64,000 nucleotides of DNA, taken from NCBI GenBank assembly GCA_002778785.1, contig PEZS01000010.1, forward strand, positions 124,001 through 188,000. Direction: 5' to 3'. The position numbers were made by a program, and so were the translations under genes. Shown here piece after piece: positions 27,012 to 37,079 of this stretch. Position 1 is the stretch's first letter. Each line of letters begins with the position of its first letter. The notes under the pieces are model-generated. The model searched no databases. It worked only from the letters and a program-made list of their open reading frames with translations, and was not told the origin of the DNA. This DNA is from Bdellovibrionales bacterium CG10_big_fil_rev_8_21_14_0_10_45_34. Its GTDB lineage: Bacteria; Bdellovibrionota; Bdellovibrionia; Bdellovibrionales; 1-14-0-10-45-34.

Positions 27012-27434
27012 TTACTGGGCTTGGGCCGGCTCTCTGTTAGCGGGTAGGTTAGTAGGGTTTGGGGACTTTTCGCTTTCTGGCCTGTCCGAAAGAGGGGCTT
27101 CAGCTAATGGAGTATTGGTCTTTAAATTGGGATTGGTAGTGTCAAATAGCCTAGGGCCGGTGTTCTTTCCGTAGGAGAGGATTTCTGCTTCCTGAGGGCT
27201 GCTAGGATCACCTTGAGCTGGCAAGACACCTAAAAAAAGTACGCAAGGCAGTAGTGCCAAATAAATCCAGCATTCTCGCAAATTAAGTGATTTTGTATTC
27301 CTACGGAATCGTGGCAAAGCTGACCGCCCCCAAGTCCACTTTACTGCAAATCCTGTGCTGGTCATCTCTTCTGTCGGGTTAGGAACGCTCCTATAACCGT
27401 CTAAAGTTGTTACAGATGTTTCAGGAACCACCAA
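27012..27434 (-). CDS. Possible secreted or membrane-anchored hypothetical protein
   Basis: The open frame has one hydrophobic segment (CWIYLALLPCVLFLGVLPAQG) followed by a Pro/Asn/Ser-rich tail (NPTNLPANREPAQAQ), which looks like an exported small protein. The residues before the hydrophobic segment are poorly protein-like and the start is uncertain; a start just before the hydrophobic core (for example a TTG near 27283) may be the real one. No ribosome binding site decides it. Low confidence. Confidence 0.4.
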   Translation of the reverse strand: MVVPETSVTTLDGYRSVPNPTEEMTSTGFAVKWTWGRSALPRFRRNTKSLNLRECWIYLALLPCVLFLGVLPAQGDPSSPQEAEILSYGKNTGPRLFDTTNPNLKTNTPLAEAPLSDRPESEKSPNPTNLPANREPAQAQ

Positions 27435-27482
27435 TTTATGGCTGTTTTCACAACGACATTTACCTGCGCGTTGAATACGCGA

Positions 27483-27803
27483 CTACTTCAATGAGCTCTC
27501 GACCCATTGTCGATATGCATTGTTAACTTCAGCCTCCCTCAATACGATGACGCAGGGGCAGTCGTAGGGATGGAGTTGTTCAACGCGCTTCGTGAGGGCA
27601 TCAAGTTTTTCACCGCTAGTTTTGAAAATTGCGACAAACTCTTGATCTTCCTTCAACTGTTCGTTCCAAATGTACAAAGAAGTTGCTGCTGGAAGAATAT
27701 TTACGCACGCGGCAAGCTTCTCGCCAATAACAGTTCTTGCTAGCTGAGTTGCCGACTCCTTCGATTCAAATGTTGAGTAGACGATGCCAAGATTACTAGT
27801 CAC
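27483..27803 (-). CDS. cutA: Divalent-cation tolerance protein CutA
   Basis: CutA1 is a small trimeric protein with a ferredoxin-like fold, linked to copper tolerance and found in most bacteria. The 106 residues match the family along their whole length: IVYSTFESKESATQLART, GEKLAACVNILPAATSLYIW with the family Cys, DQEFVAIFKTS and HPYDCPCVIVLREAEVN. It is a single gene between the uncertain 27.0-kb frame and a divergent secreted protein. Confidence 0.93.
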   Translation of the reverse strand: MTSNLGIVYSTFESKESATQLARTVIGEKLAACVNILPAATSLYIWNEQLKEDQEFVAIFKTSGEKLDALTKRVEQLHPYDCPCVIVLREAEVNNAYRQWVESSLK

Positions 27804-27989
27804 AATTTTTTCAACGCAAAACGTAAAAATGTTTCCATAAAAACTCCTCTTTAAAATTTACGGCTCAACACCCAACACTGAGCAGCTTAAAACTGAGCAA
27901 TCTGTTGTGATAATAGCTCACAGAGTCTTCTTTTGTACCATAATATCGTTGAAGCCGTTCTAAGTTCTTGTTAGGCCTTACAAAACATT

Positions 27990-27994
27990 GGAGG
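27990..27994 (+). promoter_or_regulatory. Shine-Dalgarno of the small secreted protein
   Basis: GGAGG lies 6 nt before ATG 28001 and fixes that start over an in-frame ATG at 27968 that has none. Confidence 0.65.
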
Positions 27995-28000
27995 AAATCA

Positions 28001-28384
28001 ATGACGAAAATAATTCTAAAGCTTGTTTGCGGCATCTCTGTTGTCAGTGCGGTTACTGCGCTCACACCTGAAAATGTCTATGCTGAATCTGAACGAACGT
28101 TCCGAAGTTTGTACGCTGCTGCGAAAGAGCTATCCGGACTGCCAAGCCCAGAAGTGGTCAGTAGCTTATCCGGTGGACAGCAAGCCATTGCGTGCAATGC
28201 CGTGGCTGCCGCCTATCGATCTAGTTGTTACACAGCAAGAGTGACATTTTACGAAGCCACAGTTCGCTCTAAAGAAACGCACGAGCAAGTTGCCGTAAGG
28301 GTTAATTGCGTTCGTGTTCGCTACTCAGGCCCTGCCGCGAGAGCGTATCCAAATGGCCGCAACTATTGCGTGGGTTTGAACTAA
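28001..28384 (+). CDS. Small secreted cysteine-containing protein
   Basis: The 127-residue product has a signal peptide (MTKIILKLVCGISVVSAVTA…VYA) and a mature part of about 100 residues with four cysteines (AIACNAV, SSCYTA, VNCVRV, NYCVG). They are evenly spaced as if forming two disulphides. A mixed helix-then-strand pattern is suggested. It stands alone, with a strong hairpin downstream at 28453-28475. Family not recognised. Confidence 0.7.
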   Translation: MTKIILKLVCGISVVSAVTALTPENVYAESERTFRSLYAAAKELSGLPSPEVVSSLSGGQQAIACNAVAAAYRSSCYTARVTFYEATVRSKETHEQVAVRVNCVRVRYSGPAARAYPNGRNYCVGLN

Positions 28385-28452
28385 GCGGAAAATTGATTAG
28401 ATTTGTTTTCAACAATCTTAGATCACACTAATAAAACAGCGTCATTAACAAC

Positions 28453-28475
28453 GTCGCCCCGTAAGTCGGGGCGAC
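28453..28475. terminator. Strong stem-loop between convergent genes
   Basis: GTCGCCCCG (28453-28461) pairs perfectly with CGGGGCGAC (28467-28475) around the 5-nt loop TAAGT. ATATTTTA follows on the plus strand. It lies 68 nt after the plus-strand secreted protein and 50 nt beyond the end of the minus-strand fusA, so it can end transcripts from both sides. Confidence 0.7.
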
Positions 28476-28525
28476 ATATTTTAGACCAAGCTCTTTAGAT
28501 CTATTCTTTGTTTTCTGTTGTCTCT

Positions 28526-30634
28526 TTATTTCTTGTTTTCGGCGGCGCGCTTCTCTTGGTATTTCTTGATGAGTTCTTCTTGAAGCTGGCGAGGTGCCGG
28601 AGAATACTTCGAGAATTCCATAGTGAACTCACCTTTACCCTGAGTGGCCGAGCGAAGATCTGTTGAGTAACCAAACATTTCAGTGAGCGGAACCTCTGCT
28701 TCAACCGTTACGTAGCCTTCGTTGTTTTGGCTTCCCAAAATAACTCCGCGTCGCTGATTGATTTGCCCCATGACCGTTCCTTGAAACTCTTCGGGAGCCT
28801 GTGTTTCTAGTTTCATCACTGGCTCTAGAACCACAGGGTTGGCTTTTTGAAAGGTTTCTCGAATGGCGGCCATCGCGCATACGCGGAACGCCATTTCGGA
28901 TGAGTCAACGGGGTGAAAACCACCATCGTTGACAACCATTCTAACGCCAACTGTTTGAAAGCCAATGAGATTACCTTTGTTGAGCTGCTCAGCAAATCCT
29001 TTATCGCAGGCAGGCACGTATTCTCGCGGAATAGAGCCCCCGACAATCTTATCGACAAATTCGTAATTCTTGCCATCTTCAAGCGGCAAGGGCTCCATGT
29101 AACCACCGATTTTCGCATATTGACCAGCTCCACCAGTTTGCTTTTTGTGAATCTGTAAGAACTCAACTTTTTGTGTGATAGTCTCGCGGTAAGCAACTTG
29201 TGGCTTGCCGGTAACAACGTCACATTTAAACTCGCGTTTCATCCTTTCGACGTAAACTTCTAGATGCAGTTCACCCATACCTGAAATGATAGTCTCGTTA
29301 GACTCTTCATCTCGATGCACTCGGAACGTCGGATCTTCTTTAGTAAATTTATTAAGCGCCTTCGAAAAATTGGCATCTCCCGATTTGTCTTTAGGTGCAA
29401 TAGCCAAAGAGATAACGGGATCTGGCACGTGCATCGAAGTCATGCTGTAGCGAATCTGGTCATCGGTGAACGTATCACCCGATGCACAATCAACACCAAA
29501 CATGGCGATGATGTCTCCGGCCTGCGCCTCTTCAACATCTTCCATATCGCTGGAGTGCATTCGAACCAGTCTTGGAACTTTAACCTTTTTACTATTTGAA
29601 GAGTTGTAGATCGTATCGCCCTTCTTGATTTTACCTTGGTAGACACGCATGTAAGTTAACTGTCCGAAACGACCATCTTCTAATTTGAAAGCAAGCATAC
29701 AAAGTGGAAGCTCGGTCTCAGATTTCAGTGTGACGAGTTCTTCGTTGTTGTCGAGGTCGTGCGCTCTATTAGTGACTTCATGAGGAGCCGGAAGCAACCG
29801 GTCTACATAGTCGAGCAACTCTTGAACGCCCTTATTCTTAAAAGCAGATCCCATAAAGACGGGACAGAACTGCAAAGAAATAACGCCCTTACGCATTCCG
29901 ACAATGAGCTCTTCTGCCGAGACTTCTTCTTCCATAAGAAACTTTTCTGCAACCAACTCGTCAAAGTCGGCGACTTTGCCAATAAGCTCATGACGAGCTG
30001 TTTTTGCACTCTCGAGCATGTTATCGGGGATCTTGTCGTAAACGATCTCTTCGCCGCTGTCCCCGCGGAAGTACACGGCTTTCATAAATACCAAATCAAC
30101 GACACCTTCGTGCTTTTCTTCAAGACCAATAGGGAGTTGGCACATAACTGCATTGAGTCGAAGTTTTTCCCGCAGTTGTTCGGTGACGCGCGCCGGGTTG
30201 GCACCTGATCGGTCTAATTTATTGATAAAGGCCAGTCTCGGAACGCTATAGCGCCTCATTTGACGATCAACTGTTATCGATTGGGATTGAACGCCCGCCA
30301 CTCCGCAAAGAACCAAAATGGCTCCATCGAGGACTCGAAGCGCTCTTTCAACTTCAATCGTAAAATCGACGTGTCCGGGGGTGTCGATAAGGTTGATCTG
30401 ACAGTCCTTCCAGGTGCAATAGGTTGCAGCCGATTGGATTGTGATACCTTTTTCGCGTTCGAGGTCCATGCTGTCCATCTTGGCGCCAACTCCATCCTTA
30501 CCTCGAACTTCGTGGATCGCATGAATGCGGCCTGTGTAGTACAAAATGCGCTCTGTGAGCGTTGTCTTGCCCGAATCAATGTGGGCCGAAATACCAATGT
30601 TACGTACTCTATCAATGGGTGCGCGCGTTGCCAT
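28526..30634 (-). CDS. fusA: Elongation factor G
   Basis: EF-G is the GTPase that drives ribosomal translocation and, with RRF, recycling. The 702 residues carry the G1 loop [19 protein letters not shown]3 [14 protein letters not shown] and G4 [13 protein letters not shown]. Domains II-V follow, including [19 protein letters not shown]-like and [20 protein letters not shown] segments. GAGGTG precedes the ATG. It is not beside rpsL, rpsG or tuf, so it may be a second, stand-alone EF-G; whether another copy exists is not visible here. Confidence 0.96.
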   Translation of the reverse strand: MATRAPIDRVRNIGISAHIDSGKTTLTERILYYTGRIHAIHEVRGKDGVGAKMDSMDLEREKGITIQSAATYCTWKDCQINLIDTPGHVDFTIEVERALRVLDGAILVLCGVAGVQSQSITVDRQMRRYSVPRLAFINKLDRSGANPARVTEQLREKLRLNAVMCQLPIGLEEKHEGVVDLVFMKAVYFRGDSGEEIVYDKIPDNMLESAKTARHELIGKVADFDELVAEKFLMEEEVSAEELIVGMRKGVISLQFCPVFMGSAFKNKGVQELLDYVDRLLPAPHEVTNRAHDLDNNEELVTLKSETELPLCMLAFKLEDGRFGQLTYMRVYQGKIKKGDTIYNSSNSKKVKVPRLVRMHSSDMEDVEEAQAGDIIAMFGVDCASGDTFTDDQIRYSMTSMHVPDPVISLAIAPKDKSGDANFSKALNKFTKEDPTFRVHRDEESNETIISGMGELHLEVYVERMKREFKCDVVTGKPQVAYRETITQKVEFLQIHKKQTGGAGQYAKIGGYMEPLPLEDGKNYEFVDKIVGGSIPREYVPACDKGFAEQLNKGNLIGFQTVGVRMVVNDGGFHPVDSSEMAFRVCAMAAIRETFQKANPVVLEPVMKLETQAPEEFQGTVMGQINQRRGVILGSQNNEGYVTVEAEVPLTEMFGYSTDLRSATQGKGEFTMEFSKYSPAPRQLQEELIKKYQEKRAAENKK

Positions 30635-30812
30635 GGATTCTATTCACCTCTTGGATTTATGGAAGAATGCCCAATTACACAAAAAAATTGGACTAGACTC
30701 CCAAATGATTGAACGCGCTGTTCTACCATAGAATCGACTCTTCAGGCAAAAAGAAATAATGGCGCGGGCGGCTCTTGTGGCAAGTAGGAGAGTCAGGGGA
30801 TAGAATTGAAAA

Positions 30813-32270
30813 ATGCAAGAGTTTGAAAAGGGCCAAAAGTTGCTTTTAGAAAAATTTGGTTTCTCGAGCTTCAGAGACGGACAAGAAGAGGTCTTAAGGG
30901 CGCTTCTGGATGGCGAAACCAGAGAAATTTTGGCTATTTGGCCTACCGGAGCCGGCAAGAGTCTTTGTTATCAGCTCCCGGCGGGTCTCTTGTCAGGCAC
31001 GGTGGTCGTTTCACCACTGATTTCGTTGATGGATGACCAAGTTCAATCTTGCCGTAGGTTCGGAATTCGAGCGGCAGCTATTCATTCTCATAAAAGTCGC
31101 AGCGATAAGGATAAATATTTTCAAGATTTTCAAGAGAGAAAACTGGATATCTTGTTCGTGACGCCGGAGAGATTCTGGAGACCCGAGTTTTTAGAACGTC
31201 TCAAAGAGCAAAAAATTGAGCTCTTCGTTGTTGATGAGGCGCACTGTATTTCGAGTTGGGGAATGGATTTTCGGCCAGACTACTCAAAGCTCGGAGAAGT
31301 CATTGAAGCCACCTCACCCAAAAGAGTGTTGGCCCTTACAGCAACGGCAACAGCAAGAGTACGAGAAGACATTATAGAGCAGCTTCGACTAAGAGACGTA
31401 AAAACTTTTAATCAGACAGTGGTGCGCAGAAATCTGTCTTTGAATGTATGCTCTGTCTACGGGCAAGATGAAAAAATAAGACACATTGTGCTGCTCAGGC
31501 ATTCTATTGCTGGGTCGGCGATTATTTATTTTAGCCTCATTTCAACACTCGAAAAGTTTGGCAAGGCCCTGCATGATTTAGGGCTTTCATTCGAGACTTA
31601 CCATGGCGATTTATCCTCAAATGAGAGAAGACGCGCTCAGAAGCGTTTTTTAAACGGAGAGAGTCAATTGATCTTGGCGACTCCTGCTTTTGGACTCGGT
31701 ATTCACAAAGACGACATACGTTTGATTGTGCACGCAGAAATTCCTGGCAGTATTGAAGCTTACTATCAAGAAGTGGGAAGAGCGGGCAGAGATGGCAAAT
31801 CTTCGCAGGCGTATCTTCTCTATGACGAAGAAGATGCATCGATACAGATGGATTTTATAAAATGGGCAACGCCTGAAGCTTCGTTTGTGAGGAGCGTTTA
31901 CAGGGAGCTTAAGAGCTACCCGCAAGACTTCTACCAGAGGGGGCCGCGAGCGATTAAAAAAAAATTGATCTTCAGGAACTTAAGAGATTTTCGCGTAGAG
32001 ACCACGTTAAACCTGCTTGAAAGGTGGGGAGTCCTTAAATGGCAAAACGATCGGAGAAAAGAATACGATTTAGAAGAGCTCGGATCGTTTTGGCTGGATT
32101 CAATAGATGCTAATAATCGGAGCCGAGTTCTTCAAAAAGGGCTTCTTGAGATGATCACCTTTACGAGTACAAACGGCTGTCGAATGAGATCTATTCAGAC
32201 CTATTTTGGCGAAGAAAACCAAATCGTGCGCTGTGGGACTTGCGATGTTTGCAAGGGGGCTGCTGATTGA
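30813..32270 (+). CDS. Short RecQ-family DNA helicase
   Basis: RecQ helicases unwind DNA 3'-to-5' in repair and recombination. The helicase core shows the Q motif region (FGFSSFRDGQEEVLRALL), Walker A WPTGAGKSLCYQLPAGLL, DEAHCISSWGMDFRPDY, LTATATARVREDI and VGRAGRDGKSSQAYLLY (motif VI). At 485 residues it stops after a C-terminal cysteine cluster (NGCRM, RCGTCDVC), the RecQ zinc site, so the winged-helix part is reduced and there is no HRDC domain. It overlaps aat by 4 nt. Confidence 0.93.
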   Translation: MQEFEKGQKLLLEKFGFSSFRDGQEEVLRALLDGETREILAIWPTGAGKSLCYQLPAGLLSGTVVVSPLISLMDDQVQSCRRFGIRAAAIHSHKSRSDKDKYFQDFQERKLDILFVTPERFWRPEFLERLKEQKIELFVVDEAHCISSWGMDFRPDYSKLGEVIEATSPKRVLALTATATARVREDIIEQLRLRDVKTFNQTVVRRNLSLNVCSVYGQDEKIRHIVLLRHSIAGSAIIYFSLISTLEKFGKALHDLGLSFETYHGDLSSNERRRAQKRFLNGESQLILATPAFGLGIHKDDIRLIVHAEIPGSIEAYYQEVGRAGRDGKSSQAYLLYDEEDASIQMDFIKWATPEASFVRSVYRELKSYPQDFYQRGPRAIKKKLIFRNLRDFRVETTLNLLERWGVLKWQNDRRKEYDLEELGSFWLDSIDANNRSRVLQKGLLEMITFTSTNGCRMRSIQTYFGEENQIVRCGTCDVCKGAAD

Positions 32271-32941
32271 CGAAGTTGGTGCTTATCGAGAGGTTGCTTT
32301 CTCGCCCTAGTGTCTTTCCGAAGGCAGAGCTGGCAAGTGAAGACGGGCTTTTGTGCTTTAGCGACCAGCTTTCGGTCGAACTTTTAGTAGATGCCTATTC
32401 GCATGGTATCTTCCCGTGGCCGCAGGAGGGATACCCGATCATGTGGTTTTCGCCAGATCCGAGGGGAATCCTCGTCAATGACAAACTTCATAAAAGCAAA
32501 AGTCAGTTGAAGTCTGAAAAAAAACTTTTGAGTCACTGTCGTTTCGAACGAAATAGCCGATTCGAGGAGGTGATTAGGGGTTGTGCGACCGTCGTCCGTA
32601 AAGGTCAGGCTGGTACGTGGATTACTCCGAAGATGGTTGAAGTATACATCAACCTCAACAGCGTAGGTGCTGCTGAAAGTTTTGAGCTGATCGATGAGGG
32701 TGATCAGCTCGTCGCGGGCCTCTATGGTGTGCGACTGAAAAACTATTTTTCGGCAGAAAGTATGTTCGGTACAAAACCGGATTCTTCAAAGATAGTACTA
32801 TCTTATGCTTCAACGCTATTGGCGAGCGAGGGGGTGACTTGGATCGACACACAGATGTTGACGCAGGTCACCTCTCAGCTGGGTGCCGAGCTCATTTCGC
32901 GCAATCAGTTTTTGATATTGCTCCGAGAAGCGCTTCACTGA
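32267..32941 (+). CDS. aat: Leucyl/phenylalanyl-tRNA-protein transferase
   Basis: Aat attaches Leu or Phe from tRNA to proteins with N-terminal Lys or Arg, marking them for ClpS-ClpAP degradation. The 224-residue length and motifs match: YSHGIFPWPQEGYPIMWFSPDPRG (shortened here), GTWITPKMVEVYINLNSVGAAES, LVAGLYGVRLKNYFSAESMF and TWIDTQMLTQVTSQLGAELI. The TTG start lies in the recQ stop (ATTGA), so the two are translationally coupled. Its end overlaps the convergent membrane-protein gene by 7 nt. Confidence 0.94.
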   Translation: MTKLVLIERLLSRPSVFPKAELASEDGLLCFSDQLSVELLVDAYSHGIFPWPQEGYPIMWFSPDPRGILVNDKLHKSKSQLKSEKKLLSHCRFERNSRFEEVIRGCATVVRKGQAGTWITPKMVEVYINLNSVGAAESFELIDEGDQLVAGLYGVRLKNYFSAESMFGTKPDSSKIVLSYASTLLASEGVTWIDTQMLTQVTSQLGAELISRNQFLILLREALH

Positions 32942-33345
32942 TCTTTAACCTCGAATTCCACGTCAATGACTTCAGGTTCGTTTTGCGAAGAAGAGGGGGA
33001 GCTCACCCTATTAGTCCGAGAGGTTGGTCCCGCGCCATTATTTTGAGAGGAGTTTCCCCTAAAATCCTCTTTCACGCCTTGGTAACGAATCCAGTCCGTC
33101 CAAATTCGTCGTTTGAGATGCCGAAACTGCCAGGCACGGATGAGATAAATAGCCATCAATGTTAACCCAACGTAGTTACCCGAAGGCTCACCAAAGAGCC
33201 GATTAACAGTGGCACCCATGATAAAATACCAGAAGCCATTCCATAGGATAGTGGGCATGCGAAAACTAGGGAAAGCGAAGCTAAAAACTGCCGCAATCGA
33301 CATAAAAAACAAAAGAATCGAGAGTGCGAATTCGCCAAAAGTCAT
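32935..33345 (-). CDS. Small membrane protein with charged tail
   Basis: The 136-residue product has about three hydrophobic helices in the first 80 residues (EFALSILLFFMSIAAVFSFAF, an aromatic-rich FWYFIMGATVN, GLTLMAIYLIRAW). A basic linker and a Ser/Asn/Glu-rich cytoplasmic tail follow. I chose ATG 33345, with CGGAG about 6 nt upstream, over a start 26 codons earlier. Function unknown. Confidence 0.6.
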   Translation of the reverse strand: MTFGEFALSILLFFMSIAAVFSFAFPSFRMPTILWNGFWYFIMGATVNRLFGEPSGNYVGLTLMAIYLIRAWQFRHLKRRIWTDWIRYQGVKEDFRGNSSQNNGAGPTSRTNRVSSPSSSQNEPEVIDVEFEVKDQ

Positions 33346-33572
33346 AGAAAACTCCGAAGCAGAAAGGCGGCTAAATAACAGCGGCCTAGCACAAAGTAGC
33401 ATAAAAGAAAAGAAATGAATCAATTAAGTTCGATGATTTGATCGCAGCGCCAATGATTGGAAGTTCTTTTCATTCTACGAGATTTTGTTAACCTACGAAC
33501 TTACTTTGTTATTTTGCAAGTACGTCGCTGCCAGGCGCCCGTTCTGTATGAGTAGCAAAAAGGGAGTATCGA

Positions 33573-36500
33573 GTGAATTTGGGCGATTGGGCTTTTAAGT
33601 ACCTTGTTTTGGGAACCCGGCGAGAGCGACTTTCGCAATCAATCGAGTCATCTGAGATCGCCTGCAAAAGGTTGTTTCCCGAGCGGCAGGTATTGACGAA
33701 AGACTTCACTCAAGGTTTTTCGCCCTCTGTTTTGCCTATAAATATGGAGTTCCGATTTGTTAATAAAAACGACGGAAGTATAGAACACGTTCACATAGCA
33801 GATATTATTTATTCACCATTTAGTAATCTACTCAATTCCAAGTTGATCCCATACGTAGAGGAAGCACGATTCTTTGCAGACGTAGATTTACTGGCAAACA
33901 GCGTGAATCGTCCGACCAAGCTCGTGTGGCTATCTACTTTAGGTATTCTAAGGCACTCCATTCAGTTGCTTCGCACGGAGCAAATTGAATGCATCATCGT
34001 AGCCGCGAACTCAGAACAACTCGTAAAAGAAATTCAGTTCCTGACTCAAGAGCAACAAGAGCAAGTGACGATGAATCTCAAAGTAGAATCATCCGGCGAC
34101 GAAGTTAAAATTTCGGTGGTTCCCAACGAAACAGATGAATGGCTAGGACCCCAGGCCATCTGGTCTTCGACAAACCAAAAACTTCTTCTGCACTCAATGG
34201 GACGAGTGATTCTAGACACGTTTGATCTTATCGATCCTCAAATATCTCAGAAGTGGAGGCTGCAAGGTCTACTCGATATTCATAGCATTCGATCTACTAT
34301 GACGGCCCAAGAGTGGAAGAAGATTTACCGATATATAAAAAAGCAGCAGGGTACACTACGATTTGACGTTGTACTTGATAAGAAAACACTTGAGCTGAGT
34401 CGCACAGACGTAAGAGTTTACATTGAAGTAGATAAGGCTGGGGTAAAAATTAAAGCCGCCGCACTCGATGAGGCAAAGGAGCTGGAGTTTCTTGAGCCGC
34501 ATCCGTTTTTTGCTGTGATCCTAAGAACATTGAGCCGAGGTATGGGATCGCTTTTTCATCGCCTTCAACATATGAAGGGCTGGGACTACCCTCAATGGAC
34601 TTACGAATGGCCTGGTGGCATTCAAAAACATCAGGGCTTCATGGCTTTTTTCTGGCAACAATTCACTAAGAATTTGAAAGTGAGCAAAGAAGGGATTGTT
34701 CTTCAGGGAACTCACCAAGATTTTGTGGATAGTTTTGTCGAAAAGACTTTTGCCAACTACGGAGAAGAAATTTCCGATTTTGATAAGCAGTCCCGGAAGA
34801 TGGAAAATTCGCTGCTTTGGCTTGTGGGCAAGCTTGAAATTTTACTTGCTGAGACTTCAATGGTTCAAAGTGCAAACCGAATAAACCTCGTTAATCAATA
34901 TCCCTATGTGTGGTTAGAGCTGGTGTCCCAGTGGATAGATCAAGTCTTACGGAATTTGGGACCCGATGTTTTTCGGCGCACGAGAGGGACGGAGTGGCTG
35001 GCATGGTCTTCAAACGTCAGTCAGCCAACAGCTGGATTTGATCAATGGTTAGAGACCTCCGGTAGTGATGTGGTGTGGTTTGCTGAAAAAGCGTTAACTC
35101 CACCCTTCGGCCTAAAGTTTTGGTTTGAATTGGCGCGAAGTCTTAACGCTTCTCTCACCTATGAAGGCCTTGAGGTAAACACCATCGCCAAAGGTCGTTT
35201 CGAAGGCAGATTCGAGTTATCATCGGGCGTTTCACAAGAAGGTAGTCGTGCTCGCGGCAGAGATTGGTTTACACTTTCTCCTCAGTTCTTTTTAGCGGGT
35301 CAGAAGTTGAATGAGAGCCAGATAAATGACCTAGGCTCTCACGGCGTCATCAAAGTAGCGGACACTTTTTATTTGCTGGATGATCGAGATTTACCATCAG
35401 TCCAGGCACTCGAAGTATTTTGGAACAACCTCGCGAAAAAGAATGAAAATAAGACCGCAAAAGCGGGAGCCGAGCTCTACTTTGTCGGGACAAATGAAAC
35501 TCTAGAGCTATTGAGACTGAGATCTGCCGGAGTAGAAATTCGTGGGAATGAAAAGTGGAATAAACTTTGTGAATTCTACGACCAACTCGGTAAGAATCGC
35601 GACGCAAGTATAATCACTGACAAGTTTATGGGTGAGCTGAAAGAGTATCAAACCCAATGCGTCCACTGGCTATTCGACCTCTACCGTTTGGGACTGGGCG
35701 GAATTCTTGCTGATGATATGGGTCTCGGGAAAACTGTTCAGACTCTCGCATTCTTGGATGTTTTAAGGACTCACGAAGATGGTTTGGGAGAATGCGCTAT
35801 TATTGTTCCCGCGACACTTACCCACAACTGGATGTCTGAGATTAGAAGATTCGTCCCGCATATGAAGGCAGATTATTTTACCCATCAAAGCATGAGCGAA
35901 AGCCTGTTAAAAAAGGAAGAGTCGTATTCTGAGAGAATATTGATCGTCACTTACGGCCAATTGATTGAACATAGAAAATACTTTGAGGATAAGAAGTGGC
36001 ACGTTGTTGTTCTAGATGAAGCTCAGAACGTGAAAAACCCCCGAAGCAAGCGCGCGACAGTATCGCGTTTGATGGACGCGAGATTCAAACTTTGTTTAAC
36101 CGGTACACCCCTTGAAAACCACGTCGGTGAGTTTTACTCTTTGATGGAAATTGCCGTTCCAGGAGCACTGGGAGACTACAAAGTGTTTCGCTCGGAATAT
36201 CTCAAAGACAACGAAGAAAGCTACCGAAAGGTCGGTCAGTTAAAAGATAAGATTAAGCCACTCGTGCTGCGCAGAAGTAAAAAAGAGATTCTTAAAGATC
36301 TTCCGCCGAAAACAGAGTCTGTGGTTGTGGTCCCATTTGATGAAAGACAAAAAAATATTTATAGAGACATAGCACTTTCCTGGAACAAGAAGGTTTCGGA
36401 GTCTCTCAGATCTCAAGGCGAGGCCAAAAGCCAGCTTCTCATGCTAACAGCATTGCTTCGGTTGAGGCAGGTTTGCTCCGATCCAGCTGCGTTACCGGGG

Positions 36501-37064
36501 GTTGAGTATCCGAGCGTGCCTCCGAAGGTGGCTTTGCTAGCAGACAGTATGCAAGACATCGTTGCTGAAGGTGATAGTGCGATCGTATTTACGCAGTTTT
36601 TGCCCACCCTTCAACGTATTGAAAAGGTCCTCAAGGCAAGGCAAATCTCGGTTTACTCAATCAGCGGATCGACTTCTTCGATCGAAAGAAGAAATCGCAT
36701 CGAGGCCTTTCAAAAGCATGATGGTGGCGCCGTTTTTCTTTCGACTCTAAAGACTGGTGGCGTGGGATTAAATCTTACAAAAGCAACTTACGTATTTCAT
36801 TTAGAGCCATGGTGGAATCCTGCGGTCGAAAATCAGGCGACAGACCGGGCTCACAGAATAGGCCAAGACAAAAAAGTTATGGTCTATAGATATATTATGG
36901 ACGAATCCGTAGAAACGAAGATTCAAGATCTTAAGAAGCTGAAATCGGAAACCTTTAACGCGCTTTTTTCAACCGATTCTGAAGATCCCGAAGAGATAGC
37001 ATCGAGATCTTTTCTGACCCAAGAAGCTTTTGAATACCTAGTGAGTGAGCAGGAGCCGCGTTAG
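33573..37064 (+). CDS. SNF2-family (Swi2/Snf2) helicase with large uncharacterised N-terminal region
   Basis: The C-terminal half (about 690-1140) is a SNF2 ATPase: ILADDMGLGKTVQTLAFL (Walker A, about 713), VVLDEAQNVKNPRSKRA (DEAQ box, about 813), CLTGTPLENHVGEFYSLME, and ATDRAHRIGQDKKV (motif VI, about 1090). The family translocates on double-stranded DNA and remodels bound protein. The first 660 residues match nothing I recognise; they are mixed, with no SWIM zinc cysteines seen. The GTG start has AGGGAG upstream. A MoxR ATPase gene starts 15 nt after its stop. Confidence 0.92.
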   Translation: MNLGDWAFKYLVLGTRRERLSQSIESSEIACKRLFPERQVLTKDFTQGFSPSVLPINMEFRFVNKNDGSIEHVHIADIIYSPFSNLLNSKLIPYVEEARFFADVDLLANSVNRPTKLVWLSTLGILRHSIQLLRTEQIECIIVAANSEQLVKEIQFLTQEQQEQVTMNLKVESSGDEVKISVVPNETDEWLGPQAIWSSTNQKLLLHSMGRVILDTFDLIDPQISQKWRLQGLLDIHSIRSTMTAQEWKKIYRYIKKQQGTLRFDVVLDKKTLELSRTDVRVYIEVDKAGVKIKAAALDEAKELEFLEPHPFFAVILRTLSRGMGSLFHRLQHMKGWDYPQWTYEWPGGIQKHQGFMAFFWQQFTKNLKVSKEGIVLQGTHQDFVDSFVEKTFANYGEEISDFDKQSRKMENSLLWLVGKLEILLAETSMVQSANRINLVNQYPYVWLELVSQWIDQVLRNLGPDVFRRTRGTEWLAWSSNVSQPTAGFDQWLETSGSDVVWFAEKALTPPFGLKFWFELARSLNASLTYEGLEVNTIAKGRFEGRFELSSGVSQEGSRARGRDWFTLSPQFFLAGQKLNESQINDLGSHGVIKVADTFYLLDDRDLPSVQALEVFWNNLAKKNENKTAKAGAELYFVGTNETLELLRLRSAGVEIRGNEKWNKLCEFYDQLGKNRDASIITDKFMGELKEYQTQCVHWLFDLYRLGLGGILADDMGLGKTVQTLAFLDVLRTHEDGLGECAIIVPATLTHNWMSEIRRFVPHMKADYFTHQSMSESLLKKEESYSERILIVTYGQLIEHRKYFEDKKWHVVVLDEAQNVKNPRSKRATVSRLMDARFKLCLTGTPLENHVGEFYSLMEIAVPGALGDYKVFRSEYLKDNEESYRKVGQLKDKIKPLVLRRSKKEILKDLPPKTESVVVVPFDERQKNIYRDIALSWNKKVSESLRSQGEAKSQLLMLTALLRLRQVCSDPAALPGVEYPSVPPKVALLADSMQDIVAEGDSAIVFTQFLPTLQRIEKVLKARQISVYSISGSTSSIERRNRIEAFQKHDGGAVFLSTLKTGGVGLNLTKATYVFHLEPWWNPAVENQATDRAHRIGQDKKVMVYRYIMDESVETKIQDLKKLKSETFNALFSTDSEDPEEIASRSFLTQEAFEYLVSEQEPR

Positions 37065-37079
37065 AGACGGGAGGGCATT

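Noticed and set aside
29759-30208. 150-codon frames opposite fusA
   Set aside because: Antisense shadows of a strongly conserved gene, without independent support.
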